Source: Stappia stellulata DSM 5886
GTDB taxonomy: Bacteria; Pseudomonadota; Alphaproteobacteria; Rhizobiales; Stappiaceae
Direction: 5' to 3'
DNA length: 64,000 nucleotides
Assembly (NCBI RefSeq): GCF_000423705.1
Contig: NZ_KE384083.1
Location: 310,001-374,000, forward strand
The translations under genes and the position numbers were made by a program. The notes beneath the pieces are model-generated. The model was given only the letters and a program-made list of their open reading frames with translations. It had not been told where the DNA came from and made no database searches. Below are positions 45,784-54,836 of this stretch, piece by piece (positions within the stretch are counted from its first letter, which is position 1; every line of letters starts with the position of its first letter).

Positions 45784-47007
45784 ATGTCGCGTCTCGCCGT
45801 CGTCGTCAAAGGCTATCCACGCCTGTCGGAAACCTTCATCGCCCAGGAGATCCTGGGCCTTCAGACTCGCGGCATCGACCAGCTCATCGTGGCATTGCGC
45901 AAGCCGTACGACCCCTTCATCCACGAGGTGCACCGCCAGATCACGGCCGATGTCCTCTATCTGCCGGAATACCTGAAGGACGACCCGGCGCGCGTCGCCC
46001 GGGCGCGCCGATGGGCCGAGGCGCAACCCGCCTATGCCGCCGCGCGTGCGCTCTTCGAGGCGGATTTCGCGCGCGAACCCAATGCCGGGCGGCAACGCCG
46101 CTGGGGGCAGGCCTGCGTGCTGGCGCATGAACTGCCCGCCGACGTCACCTGGATCCACACACACTACCTGCACACCCCCTGCACGGTCGCGCGTTATGCC
46201 GCGCATCTGTCGGGGCGCCAGTGGTCGTTTTCCGCCCATGCCAAGGACATCTGGACGAGCGCGGACTGGGACCTGAAGGTCAAACTCGACGACGCCGCCT
46301 GGGGCGTTACCTGCACGAAAGTCAATGTCGATCACCTCAATGCGCTCGCAGGGACGACGGACAAGGTCAGGCTCGTCTATCACGGGCTGGATTTCTCGCC
46401 CTTTCCGAAGCCGGGCACCGCTCCGGGCACGGCCGACGGCGCCGCCGACAGACCCGTGCGCCTGCTTTCCGTCGGACGCGCTGTGGAAAAAAAGGGATAC
46501 GACGACCTGCTGCATGCATTGGCCAGGCTGCCGGACAGGCTGCACTGGCATTTCGATCATGTCGGCGGCGGGGAAAAGGCGGACGATCTCAAGGCGCTCG
46601 GCGAACGACTCGGCCTGGGCGAGCGCATCACCTGGCACGGCGCACGCCCGCGCGAGGATGTGATCGCAGCCGCCAAGCGCGCCGACCTCTTCGTGCTGAC
46701 CTCGAAGATCGCGAAATCCGGCGACCGCGACGGACTGCCGAACGTCCTGATGGAAGCCCAGGCCATGGGGCTGTGCTGTCTGGCGAGCGATGTCTCCGCC
46801 ATCCCCGAACTGATCGGCAACGGCGAGACCGGCGTTCTGGTCCCGCCCGGCGACCGCGCAGCCATCGCGGAAGCTCTGGAGCGGCTGATCCGCTCGCCCG
46901 AAACCCGCGACCGGCTTGGCCGGGCGGCAGCACAGGACGTCCGCGACCGGTTTTCCGCCGACCCGGGCCTCGATTTTCTGGCAGACCGGTTTCGCAAGAT
47001 CCTGTAA
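45784..47007 (+). CDS. Family 4 glycosyltransferase
   Basis: A 407-aa GT4-type protein: VVVKGYPRLSETFIAQEI at the N-terminus (seen in colanic-acid/exopolysaccharide transferases), HTHYLHTPC, VGRAVEKKGYDDLL, and the C-terminal DGLPNVLMEAQAMG with the family's EX7E region, followed by GETGVLVPPGD. It follows the previous gene by 44 bp. It would transfer a sugar from a nucleotide donor at the membrane. Confidence 0.9.
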   Translation: MSRLAVVVKGYPRLSETFIAQEILGLQTRGIDQLIVALRKPYDPFIHEVHRQITADVLYLPEYLKDDPARVARARRWAEAQPAYAAARALFEADFAREPNAGRQRRWGQACVLAHELPADVTWIHTHYLHTPCTVARYAAHLSGRQWSFSAHAKDIWTSADWDLKVKLDDAAWGVTCTKVNVDHLNALAGTTDKVRLVYHGLDFSPFPKPGTAPGTADGAADRPVRLLSVGRAVEKKGYDDLLHALARLPDRLHWHFDHVGGGEKADDLKALGERLGLGERITWHGARPREDVIAAAKRADLFVLTSKIAKSGDRDGLPNVLMEAQAMGLCCLASDVSAIPELIGNGETGVLVPPGDRAAIAEALERLIRSPETRDRLGRAAAQDVRDRFSADPGLDFLADRFRKIL

Positions 47008-47016
47008 GGCACAGGC

Positions 47017-48141
47017 ATGCGCATCGCCTTCACCGCGCCGATGAAACCGCTGGACGATCCCGTGCCCTCTGGCGACCGCACCATGGGCCGGCTGATCCTG
47101 CGCGCACTTCAAGAAGGCGGCCATGACGTCTCTGTCGCCACGCGATTTCGCGCCTGGCGCAAGGATGGCGGCGTCGACATGCAGGTCGCGCTGGAGGCCG
47201 AGGCCCGGCGCGATGCGGGCCGGATCGCGCGCAACTGGCGTGCTGCAGGAACCCCGCCGGACGCATTTTTGACCTACCACCTCTATCACAAGGCGCCCGA
47301 CTGGATCGGCCCGGCGCTGGCAGACGCCTTCGACATTCCCTACGTCGTGATCGAAGCGAGCCGGGCGCCCAAGCGCCGGACCGGCCCCTGGTCGCACGGA
47401 TTTGCCGCCGCAGATGCCGCCCTTGCCCGCGCCGACCGGGTCGCGGCCCTGCACAGCGCGGACCTGGAATGCCTGAAGGCTGTGGTTCCGGACGACCGGC
47501 TGCACATCTGTCCGCCGTTCCTCGACGAGACGCCCTTCGCGGCAGCCGCAGGATCGCGCTCCGCGCCCGGCGATCCCTTGCGCCTCCTGGCTGTCGGGAT
47601 GATGCGGCCCGGCGACAAGCGCGCCTCCTACAGACTGCTCGCTGAGGCCCTGACCCTGCTGGACACCCGGCCCTGGCAACTGACCATTGCCGGCGACGGC
47701 CCGTGCCGCGAGGAAATCTCGAACTGGTTCGACCCCGCGCGCACGACGTTCGCCGGCGCCCTTGCAGCAGCTGACATGCCGGCACTCTACGCGCGGCACG
47801 ACGTGCTCGTCTGGCCGGCGATCCGCGAAGCCTTCGGCTTCGTCTTTCTGGAGGCCCAGGCCACCGGATGCGCGGTCGTCGGTGGCGATACCTTCGGCGT
47901 GCCGGAAGTGGTGGCCGACGGGGTCAGCGGGCTCTTGTCGCGAGAGGGAGACGTCGCGGGTTTCGCGGGCAATCTCGCGCGTCTCATCGACGACCCCGGC
48001 CTCGTGACCGGCCTGTCACAGGGCGCAAACGCGAATATTGCCGCGCGCCACACTCTTGCCAAAGGCGCTGCACAGCTCGACACGCTGATACGCCAGGCTC
48101 ACACGACCCATGCCGCCCGCCGCACAGGAGACCCGTCATGA
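47017..48141 (+). CDS. Family 4 glycosyltransferase
   Basis: A 374-aa GT4-type protein: PMKPLDDPVPSGDRTMGRLI near the N-terminus, LLAVGMMRPGDKRASYRLLAEAL, and the C-terminal IREAFGFVFLEAQATGCAVVGG and DGVSGLLSREGD. It starts 9 nt after the previous gene and overlaps the next by 4 nt. Probably a second sugar transfer in the same pathway. Confidence 0.88.
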   Translation: MRIAFTAPMKPLDDPVPSGDRTMGRLILRALQEGGHDVSVATRFRAWRKDGGVDMQVALEAEARRDAGRIARNWRAAGTPPDAFLTYHLYHKAPDWIGPALADAFDIPYVVIEASRAPKRRTGPWSHGFAAADAALARADRVAALHSADLECLKAVVPDDRLHICPPFLDETPFAAAAGSRSAPGDPLRLLAVGMMRPGDKRASYRLLAEALTLLDTRPWQLTIAGDGPCREEISNWFDPARTTFAGALAAADMPALYARHDVLVWPAIREAFGFVFLEAQATGCAVVGGDTFGVPEVVADGVSGLLSREGDVAGFAGNLARLIDDPGLVTGLSQGANANIAARHTLAKGAAQLDTLIRQAHTTHAARRTGDPS

Positions 48142-49292
48142 CGCGTTCCGCCTTTATCCATGTGCAGCATCTGCTCGGCACGGGCCATGTCCTGCGGGCA
48201 GCCGCCATCGGACGCGCACTCGCCGCGCGCGGTGTCTCCGTGACGCTTGCCACCGGCAACACGCTGCCGCCGCATGCCGACGTCGCCGGACTGGAGGTCG
48301 TCGAGCTGCCGCCGGTCCGCGCCGCGGATGCCCGCTTCAAGTCATTCCTCACACCGGACGGCAAGGAGATCGACGAGACCTGGAAGGCCGCCCGGCGACA
48401 GGCGGCCCTGCGCGCCTTCACCGCCCGGCCCTTCGATCTGCTCCTGACCGAAACCTGGCCGTTCGGCCGGCGCCCCTTCGCCTTCGAGCTGGAGCCACTG
48501 GTCGCAACCGCGCGCGCGATGAAGGCGCCGCCGCTGGTCGCCGCCTCGATCCGCGATATCCTGGTGCGCAAGCAACAGATCTGGAAGGAAGAGCAGATGG
48601 CGGAGCTCGCGGAGGCCTTCTACGACCGCGTGCTGGTGCATTCGGACCCGGACTTCATCCGGCTTGAGGACAGTTTTCCGTTCGCGGAGCGTATCGCGCC
48701 GCTCTTGCGCTACACCGGCTTCGTCGACACCTCGAGCGGACGCCCCGATGCGCCGGAGGGGGACGGCGACGACGAGGTGATCGTCTCCTGCGGCGGCGGC
48801 GCCGTCGGCGCCGACCTCCTTGCCGCGGCCATCGACGCGCGTCCGCTCTCCCGGCGCGCAAGCGATTGCAGATGGCGGCTGCTGGCCGGCCATGACATTG
48901 ACGCCGCCACCTTCGATACCCTTTCCGCAAAGGCCTCCGACGGCCTCGTTCTTGAACGCGCCCGGCGGGACTTTCCCTCGCTTCTGGCCCGGGCACGAGT
49001 GTCGGTCAGTCAGGCCGGCTACAATACGGCTCTCGATATTCTGCGTGCTGGCGTGCCGGCGGTCTTCGTCCCCTTTGCCCAGATCCGCGAGACCGAACAG
49101 CAGCAGCGCGCAGACGCGTTGCAGCGCCATGGGCGCGCGGTCGTTACGCCGGAAGCCGCATTGACGCCGGAGAGCCTGGCTGCCGCCGTCGATGACGCGC
49201 TCACGCTGCCGAAGCACCAGTTCGCGGTTCAAACGGGCGGGGCAGAACGCAGCGCCGACATTCTGATCGAAGACCTGGAGCGCCGTCGATGA
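48138..49292 (+). CDS. Glycosyltransferase-like protein (GT28/MurG-like)
   Basis: A 384-aa protein with VQHLLGTGHVLRAAAIGRALAARG at the N-terminus and the C-terminal VSVSQAGYNTALDILRAGVPAVFVPFA nucleotide-sugar-binding segment, as in MurG and UDP-glucuronosyltransferases. It overlaps both neighbours by 4 nt (ATGA). It resembles the first gene of the cluster in architecture, with low obvious identity. Confidence 0.83.
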   Translation: MTRSAFIHVQHLLGTGHVLRAAAIGRALAARGVSVTLATGNTLPPHADVAGLEVVELPPVRAADARFKSFLTPDGKEIDETWKAARRQAALRAFTARPFDLLLTETWPFGRRPFAFELEPLVATARAMKAPPLVAASIRDILVRKQQIWKEEQMAELAEAFYDRVLVHSDPDFIRLEDSFPFAERIAPLLRYTGFVDTSSGRPDAPEGDGDDEVIVSCGGGAVGADLLAAAIDARPLSRRASDCRWRLLAGHDIDAATFDTLSAKASDGLVLERARRDFPSLLARARVSVSQAGYNTALDILRAGVPAVFVPFAQIRETEQQQRADALQRHGRAVVTPEAALTPESLAAAVDDALTLPKHQFAVQTGGAERSADILIEDLERRR

Positions 49293-50056
49293 GCGACGAG
49301 GATTTCTCCGCCTTCCGCGCTCTCCTTGAGGCACATCTCGACTGGTTCGCCGAGCGCGGCCTGAGCGTGCCGGTCTGGTGGCGCGACGACGACGCGGTGG
49401 AACCCACGCAGGCGCTGGACCGATTGATCGCCATCGCCAATGCCCATGAAATCGAGGTCGCGCTCGCGGTCATCCCCTTTGAAGCCACCGAGGCGCTTGC
49501 CGAACGGATTGCCGACGAACCCTTTGTTTCCGTGCTCCAGCACGGGTACGCGCACCGGAACCGTCAGGATAAGGCGCGGGGCGAGAAGGCAGCGGAATTC
49601 GGCGCACGCCGGGATCCCGATGAGGCAATCGCAGACCTGAAGACCGGCAATGCCCGGCTCAGAACCCTCTTCGGCCCGCGTTTCGTGCCGGTGTTCGTGC
49701 CGCCGTGGAACCGCCTGGCGCCGCAGATCTCCCGCCGGCTGCCCGAAGCCGGGCTGGTCGCCTCATCCACCTTCACCCAATTCCATCCGCGCGCCCTGCC
49801 CTACCTGCAGACGCATGTCGACATGATCAAATGGAAGAAGGAACGGCGCTTTATCGGCTGGCGGTCGGCGGCGCTGCGCTTCGACTATCAGCTGGCGCGG
49901 CGGCGCACCAATGCGGACGAGCCGCTTGGCATCCTGTCGCATCACCTGGCGCAAAACGACGCGTGTTTCGAATTTCTCGACCGGACTTTCGACATCCTGC
50001 GGGCGCACCCGGGCGCGCGTTTCGTGCGCGCCGGCGCCCTTTTGGGCGCGCGTTAG
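49289..50056 (+). CDS. Polysaccharide-deacetylase-like protein
   Basis: A 255-aa protein with a divergent NodB-like fold: VPVWWRDDDAVEPT (Asp-Asp catalytic region), QHGYAHRNR (His metal region), VPPWNRLAP, and LGILSHHL near the end. It would remove acyl groups from the glycan the cluster makes. It overlaps the previous gene by 4 nt. The 3' end overlaps the convergent methyltransferase gene by 4 nt. No signal peptide is seen, so it likely works in the cytoplasm. Confidence 0.78.
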   Translation: MSDEDFSAFRALLEAHLDWFAERGLSVPVWWRDDDAVEPTQALDRLIAIANAHEIEVALAVIPFEATEALAERIADEPFVSVLQHGYAHRNRQDKARGEKAAEFGARRDPDEAIADLKTGNARLRTLFGPRFVPVFVPPWNRLAPQISRRLPEAGLVASSTFTQFHPRALPYLQTHVDMIKWKKERRFIGWRSAALRFDYQLARRRTNADEPLGILSHHLAQNDACFEFLDRTFDILRAHPGARFVRAGALLGAR

Positions 50057-50643
50057 ACGGTCGGCTTCACCAGCCGCAGACGCCAGGTGACGCTTTTCTT
50101 GTCGGAGGTCAGCCGATAGTCGTCGAGCACATCCCACTCGGGACCGTCGGTCGCTTCCCACAAGCGGGAGATCAGGCGGTTTGCACCCGACTCCAGCCGC
50201 TTGGGCGAATACATCGATACCGCGATCACGCCGCCGGGGGCCAGAAACGGAACATAGCGGGCAACGGCCGCGGCCGGGTCGTCGGAGAAATGCAGCACCT
50301 CGTTGAAGACGATGGCCGAGAAGGTCTCGCCCTCCTCCGGCGTGAAGGTGTGCAGATCGCCGGCACGCAGTGCCGCAAGGTCCGGATCGACATTGGCGAT
50401 ACTGAGAGCGGCGGGCGCCAGATCGACACCGACGTAGCGCTTGATGCCCATCGGTTGCAGACGCTCGTAGAGCAGCCCCTCGCCGCAGCCGAGATCGAGC
50501 ACGCTGTCAAGCGACTGCGTCAGCGACAGCCACATGCCGATGATGCCATAGCGACCGCTTTCGGGCAGATCGCGCAGGAACGACCAGCGTCCGGCCCGGT
50601 ATTCCTCGTCCCAGCCGTCAGCGGTCGATGCGTTCTTCGCCAT
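50053..50643 (-). CDS. Class I SAM-dependent methyltransferase
   Basis: A 196-aa Rossmann-fold methyltransferase: VLDLGCGEGLLYERL (SAM-binding motif I), YVGVDLAPAALSIA, AIVFNEVLHFSDDP and LAPGGVIAVSMY. It converges on the deacetylase gene. Perhaps it methylates a sugar of the same glycan; it is also only 44 bp upstream of nothing but the next minus operon's end, so it is probably transcribed from its own promoter or by read-through from 51860. Confidence 0.88.
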   Translation of the reverse strand: MAKNASTADGWDEEYRAGRWSFLRDLPESGRYGIIGMWLSLTQSLDSVLDLGCGEGLLYERLQPMGIKRYVGVDLAPAALSIANVDPDLAALRAGDLHTFTPEEGETFSAIVFNEVLHFSDDPAAAVARYVPFLAPGGVIAVSMYSPKRLESGANRLISRLWEATDGPEWDVLDDYRLTSDKKSVTWRLRLVKPTV

Positions 50644-50687
50644 TCTCGTCTCCGGTTAAACTGAAGCGCCCCCGCGCGCGCCACGCC

Positions 50688-51860
50688 TCACTTATACGGG
50701 TCGGCCGCATCACGCAAACCGTCACCAAGAAAATTGAAGGCGAGGACGACAATGACGATCGGCACCACCGGCGCCATCAGCCACGGATAGACGACAATAA
50801 CGGAGATATCCTGCGCTTCGTTGAGAAGCACGCCCCAGGACACCGCCGGACGCCGCAGCCCGAGATTGAGGTAGGAGAGCGCCGTCTCGCCGAGGATCAT
50901 CGCAGGGATCGAAAGCGAGGCCGAGGCGATGATGTGGCTGGTGAAGCCGGGCAGCAGATGCTTGCGGATCACACGCGAGGGCGTCGCGCCCATCAGCGTC
51001 GCGGCGCGCGCATATTCTTCCTCGCGAAGGGCCAGCAGCTTCGAGCGCACCGCACGCGCCAACCCCGGCCAGTCGAGCAGTCCGAGGATCACGGTGATGC
51101 CCAGATAGATCCACACCGGCGACCATGTGACGGGAAGAGCGGCGGAGAGCGCCATCCAAAGGGGAAGCTCCGGCAGCGAGCGCAGGATCTCGATCACGCG
51201 CTGGACCAGACTGTCGATGATGCCACCGAAGAAGCCGGCGATCCCGCCGAAGAACAGCCCGAGCACGATGGAGATCGTCACGCCGACAAGGCCGACGGTG
51301 AGCGACAGGCGCGCGCCGTAAACGAGGCCGGAAAACACGTCCCGGCCCAGACGGTCGGTGCCGAGAAGGAACAGTGTCCCGCCCTCCGCCGGACAGAACA
51401 GCCGGAAACTGCCGTCGACAAGCCCCCAGAACGTGTACTGGGATCCGAAACAGAAGAAGCGGATGGGCTGAATGTCGGTTCGGTCTTCGGTAAAGACCCA
51501 GCGCACCGTTTCCAGATCGACGCTCGCCTCAAGGCCATAGACGAAGGGCCCCACGAACCGGCCCTCGTGGAACATGTGGACGGCCTGCGGCGGCGAATAG
51601 AGGTGATCGTTGGAGCGTTCGTTCGCCGTGTAGGGCGCGATCTGCTCGGCAAACGGCACGGCCAGATAAAACAGGATCAGGATCGCGCCCGACCAGACGG
51701 CCAGTTTGTGGCGGCGGAACTTCCACCACATGATTGTCCATTGCGACGCCTGATAGTAGCGCTCCTGTTCCGGCGTAAGCGTTTCGGCCGAGGCGGGATT
51801 GAACGGCTCGGGATTCACATAATGATCGCGATCCAGCGGATCGCCGCCCTGAACGGTCAT
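50688..51860 (-). CDS. Peptide-type ABC importer permease (DppC/OppC-like)
   Basis: A 390-aa permease. A polar N-terminal tail (about 55 residues) is followed by one helix, a long periplasmic loop of about 120 residues and a five-helix core. GTDRLGRDVFSGLVYGARLSL and the coupling loop RAATLMGATPSRVIRKHLLPG are family marks. It is longer than typical DppC (about 300 aa). The start overlaps the previous permease by 4 nt. It ends the four-gene operon. Confidence 0.9.
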   Translation of the reverse strand: MTVQGGDPLDRDHYVNPEPFNPASAETLTPEQERYYQASQWTIMWWKFRRHKLAVWSGAILILFYLAVPFAEQIAPYTANERSNDHLYSPPQAVHMFHEGRFVGPFVYGLEASVDLETVRWVFTEDRTDIQPIRFFCFGSQYTFWGLVDGSFRLFCPAEGGTLFLLGTDRLGRDVFSGLVYGARLSLTVGLVGVTISIVLGLFFGGIAGFFGGIIDSLVQRVIEILRSLPELPLWMALSAALPVTWSPVWIYLGITVILGLLDWPGLARAVRSKLLALREEEYARAATLMGATPSRVIRKHLLPGFTSHIIASASLSIPAMILGETALSYLNLGLRRPAVSWGVLLNEAQDISVIVVYPWLMAPVVPIVIVVLAFNFLGDGLRDAADPYK

Positions 51861-52882
51861 GACGGAGCCTTTCCGCCCAGGCGAATGCGCGGGTCGAGCA
51901 CGGCGAGCAGCAGGTCCGAGACCAGCATTCCCAACAGCGTCAGGATCGCCACGAAGAGGAGCACGAAGCCGGAGAGAAACTGGTCCTGCGATTGCAGGGC
52001 GTTGAGCAGGATCGGCCCGACCGTTGGCAGGTTCAGCACGACCGACACGATCACCGACCCCGACACCAGCGAGGGGATCAGGTTGCCGATGTCCGCGATA
52101 AAGGGATTGAGTGCCATGCGCAGCGGATACTTCAGCAGGAGGCGGGCCTCGCGCATGCCCTTGGCGCGCGCCGTCGTCACATATTGCTTGTGAAGTTCAT
52201 CGAGCAGATTGGCCCGCAGCCGGCGGATCATCGCCGCGGTGCCGGCGGTGCCGATCACAACGGTCGGCACGATCAGATGCCCCAGGATCGAAATCGCCTT
52301 GGCGACGCTCCACGGCTCGCCGATGTATTGCGGATCCATCAGCCCCCCGATCGACAGTCCGAACCAGCGATTGGCGAAATACAGCAGGATCAGGCCAAGC
52401 AGGAAGTTCGGGGTGGCGAGGCCGATGTAGCCGACGAGGGTGAAGCCGTAGTCCCCCCATGAGTACTGCCGCGTGGCAGAGTAGATGCCGATCGGGAAGG
52501 AGACGATATAGACGAAGAGGATCGTTGCGGTGTTCAGCACGATGGTGAGCGGCAAGGTCGGGCCGACAACCTCGGCGACCGGCTTGTCGTACTCGAACGA
52601 CCAGCCCCAGTTGCCCTGCAGCAGGCCGTCGAAGCCGTGCGGCCCCGGCCACAGTCCGACCCAGATGAGATAGCGCTCAAAGAAGGGGCGATCGAGCGCG
52701 AATTCGGCGCGCATGAACTCCAGCTTGGCGATCGACGCGCTTTCGCCCGCCGCCTTCAACGCCGCGATCTGGTTGGAAATGTAATCGCCCGCCGGCAGCT
52801 CGATGATGACAAAGGTCAGCAGCGAGATGACCAGCAGCGTCGGGATCATCGTCAGAATCCGGCGCAGCACATAAAATGCCAT
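51857..52882 (-). CDS. Peptide-type ABC importer permease (DppB/OppB-like)
   Basis: A 341-aa permease with MAFYVLRRILTMIPTLLVISLLTFVIIELPAGD at the N-terminus. The coupling loop reads ARAKGMREARLLLKYPLR, and the C-terminus ends LLLAVLDPRIRLGG. It starts 46 nt after the binding-protein gene. With the larger OppC-like partner it resembles importers for longer or modified peptides. Confidence 0.9.
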   Translation of the reverse strand: MAFYVLRRILTMIPTLLVISLLTFVIIELPAGDYISNQIAALKAAGESASIAKLEFMRAEFALDRPFFERYLIWVGLWPGPHGFDGLLQGNWGWSFEYDKPVAEVVGPTLPLTIVLNTATILFVYIVSFPIGIYSATRQYSWGDYGFTLVGYIGLATPNFLLGLILLYFANRWFGLSIGGLMDPQYIGEPWSVAKAISILGHLIVPTVVIGTAGTAAMIRRLRANLLDELHKQYVTTARAKGMREARLLLKYPLRMALNPFIADIGNLIPSLVSGSVIVSVVLNLPTVGPILLNALQSQDQFLSGFVLLFVAILTLLGMLVSDLLLAVLDPRIRLGGKAPS

Positions 52883-52928
52883 CAGGCGGCCCCCTGCCTG
52901 GACGTCGTCATGTTGCGTGTCAAACCCG

Positions 52929-54836
52929 TCATTTCACGAAGAACTCATCCATGCGGTGAATGCCGAAATGTGCGCCGGGATCCCAGCCATAGATGCCTTC
53001 TTTCGGCACGTTTCCAAGGTTTTTCACCACCACGGGCTGACGCACCTCGGACACAAGCCCGATGTGGATCGTTTCCTGCGCGTGGATTTCCAGGATTTCA
53101 TGCCAGATTCGCTCGCGTTCCGCCCTCGAGGTCGAGACGAGCCAGGCTTCATAGAGTTCTGTCAAACGCACCGCCGGCGGCCAGTCGGGCTTTTCACCCG
53201 TGCGTCCGTCGGTCTCGTAGTAGTCGCCCCAGCGCGCCCAGGACAGGAAATCGCCACGCACGGGAGCGAAATCCTCCGGCGGCATTTCAGGCGTGGGAAT
53301 GCCGTTTTCGAAACCGGACCAGACCGACATCACCAGCAGGCCGGAAAGCGCGCGTTCGCGCATGATGTCGCGCTGGCTCGGCTTGGGGAAAAGACGCACC
53401 CCGATGCCGCGCCACGTTTCGCTGACGAGCTCCAGCGCATCGAGCTGTTCCTGGCTTTCCCCGGACGCCTCGATGATGATTTCCAGCGGCCGCCCGTCGG
53501 GCAGGAGCCGTGTGCCGTCGCTGCGACGCTCGGTCAGCCCCATTTCGTCGAGCAGCGCATTCGCCTGGTCCGGATCGTAGGAGGCGTAGGCTTCGCGATA
53601 ATGCGGCTTGTACAAGGGGCTCTTGGACAGGACCGTATCGTTTCCGGGCTTCCCGAAGCCGAGATAAAGCACCTTGTTGATCAGATCTCGGTCGATCCCC
53701 AGTGACAGCGCGCGGCGGAACCGGGTGTCGCGAAGGACGTCACGCCAGACCGGATCGGCGACGGTCAGGTTCGGCAGGATGGAGATCTCCGAGCCCTTGG
53801 AAATCGGCCAGAGATAGGTCTCGAACTTCCCGGACCGTTCGCCCTGCTTCAGGATGGTGATGTCGGAAAATCCGATGTTGCGCGCCTGCAGGTCGGCTTC
53901 GCCCGCCTGCGTCTTGGCCGGAATGATTTTGCCGTCGGCCACGGTCATGATCACCCGGTCGATATAGGGCAACTGGTTTCCCGCCGTGTCGACCCGGTGG
54001 TAATAGGGGTTGCGCTCCAGAACGAAGCGGCGCTCGCCATTGTCGTTCAGCCGCAGCCACGGCTGCAGGCTCGGAAGGTCCGGGTTCCGGGCGTTGTACA
54101 TGTCGTCCATCTTGTTGAACAACGACGCCCAGTTCCGCAACTTGCGCGCGGCCGCAAGCCTGGCGATCTCGTCCATGTCGCCGTATTTGGCGTGAAACTG
54201 CTTGAGATAATGCGCCGGGCGATAGATGAACGGCGGTCGCGACTTGGCAAGCTCAGGCGCAAACAGCGGGTTCGGCTCCTCCCACGAGAACCGCACGGTC
54301 GTCTCGTCGATCACCTCGAACACCGGCGGCTTGTCCCCGGCCAGCATGAAGGCAGGAAGACCGGCGGGCTGCAGCTCCTCGTTCAGGGCAATCTCTTCAT
54401 ACCAGAACCGGATGTCCTCGCTGGTGAAGGGCGCGCCGTCCGACCACTTGTGGCCTTCCCGCAAATGCAGGGTGAAGCGCCGGTCGTCCTCAGACACCAG
54501 ATCCTTGAGAAGGTCCGGCACCAGATCGAGGTCCTCGTTGTAGCCGACCAGGCGGGCATAGCCCCAGACATTGATCAGCCGGACATCCTTCGACCGTCCG
54601 ATCAGCGTGTTGATTTCACCGCCGGATTTGCCGATCTCTCGACCCGACGCCGCAAGGTCGACGACCAGCGGCTCTTCGGGAATCCGTTCAGCGACCGGCG
54701 GCAGGTCGTTGCCCACCCGTCCGGCGAGGCCCGGGGGCTCCTGGAGGTCCAGCGCGAATGCGGGCGCGCCGACCGGACCGGGCGCGACCAGCGCAAACGC
54801 CAGAATGAAGGGGGAAAGCCTCACGCAAAGGCTCAT
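52929..54836 (-). CDS. ABC importer periplasmic binding protein, family 5 (large)
   Basis: A 635-aa family 5 binding protein with a Sec signal (LSPFILAFALVAPGPVGAPAFA). The family region is RRFTLHLREGHKWSDGAPFTSEDIRFWYEEI, and the C-terminus ends GAHFGIHRMDEFFVK. ATG 54836 overlaps the stop of the preceding ATPase gene (ATGA); the longer open frame to 55127 is rejected. Its size is greater than usual (500-550 aa), as in binding proteins for larger oligopeptides or conjugates. Substrate unknown. Confidence 0.9.
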   Translation of the reverse strand: MSLCVRLSPFILAFALVAPGPVGAPAFALDLQEPPGLAGRVGNDLPPVAERIPEEPLVVDLAASGREIGKSGGEINTLIGRSKDVRLINVWGYARLVGYNEDLDLVPDLLKDLVSEDDRRFTLHLREGHKWSDGAPFTSEDIRFWYEEIALNEELQPAGLPAFMLAGDKPPVFEVIDETTVRFSWEEPNPLFAPELAKSRPPFIYRPAHYLKQFHAKYGDMDEIARLAAARKLRNWASLFNKMDDMYNARNPDLPSLQPWLRLNDNGERRFVLERNPYYHRVDTAGNQLPYIDRVIMTVADGKIIPAKTQAGEADLQARNIGFSDITILKQGERSGKFETYLWPISKGSEISILPNLTVADPVWRDVLRDTRFRRALSLGIDRDLINKVLYLGFGKPGNDTVLSKSPLYKPHYREAYASYDPDQANALLDEMGLTERRSDGTRLLPDGRPLEIIIEASGESQEQLDALELVSETWRGIGVRLFPKPSQRDIMRERALSGLLVMSVWSGFENGIPTPEMPPEDFAPVRGDFLSWARWGDYYETDGRTGEKPDWPPAVRLTELYEAWLVSTSRAERERIWHEILEIHAQETIHIGLVSEVRQPVVVKNLGNVPKEGIYGWDPGAHFGIHRMDEFFVK

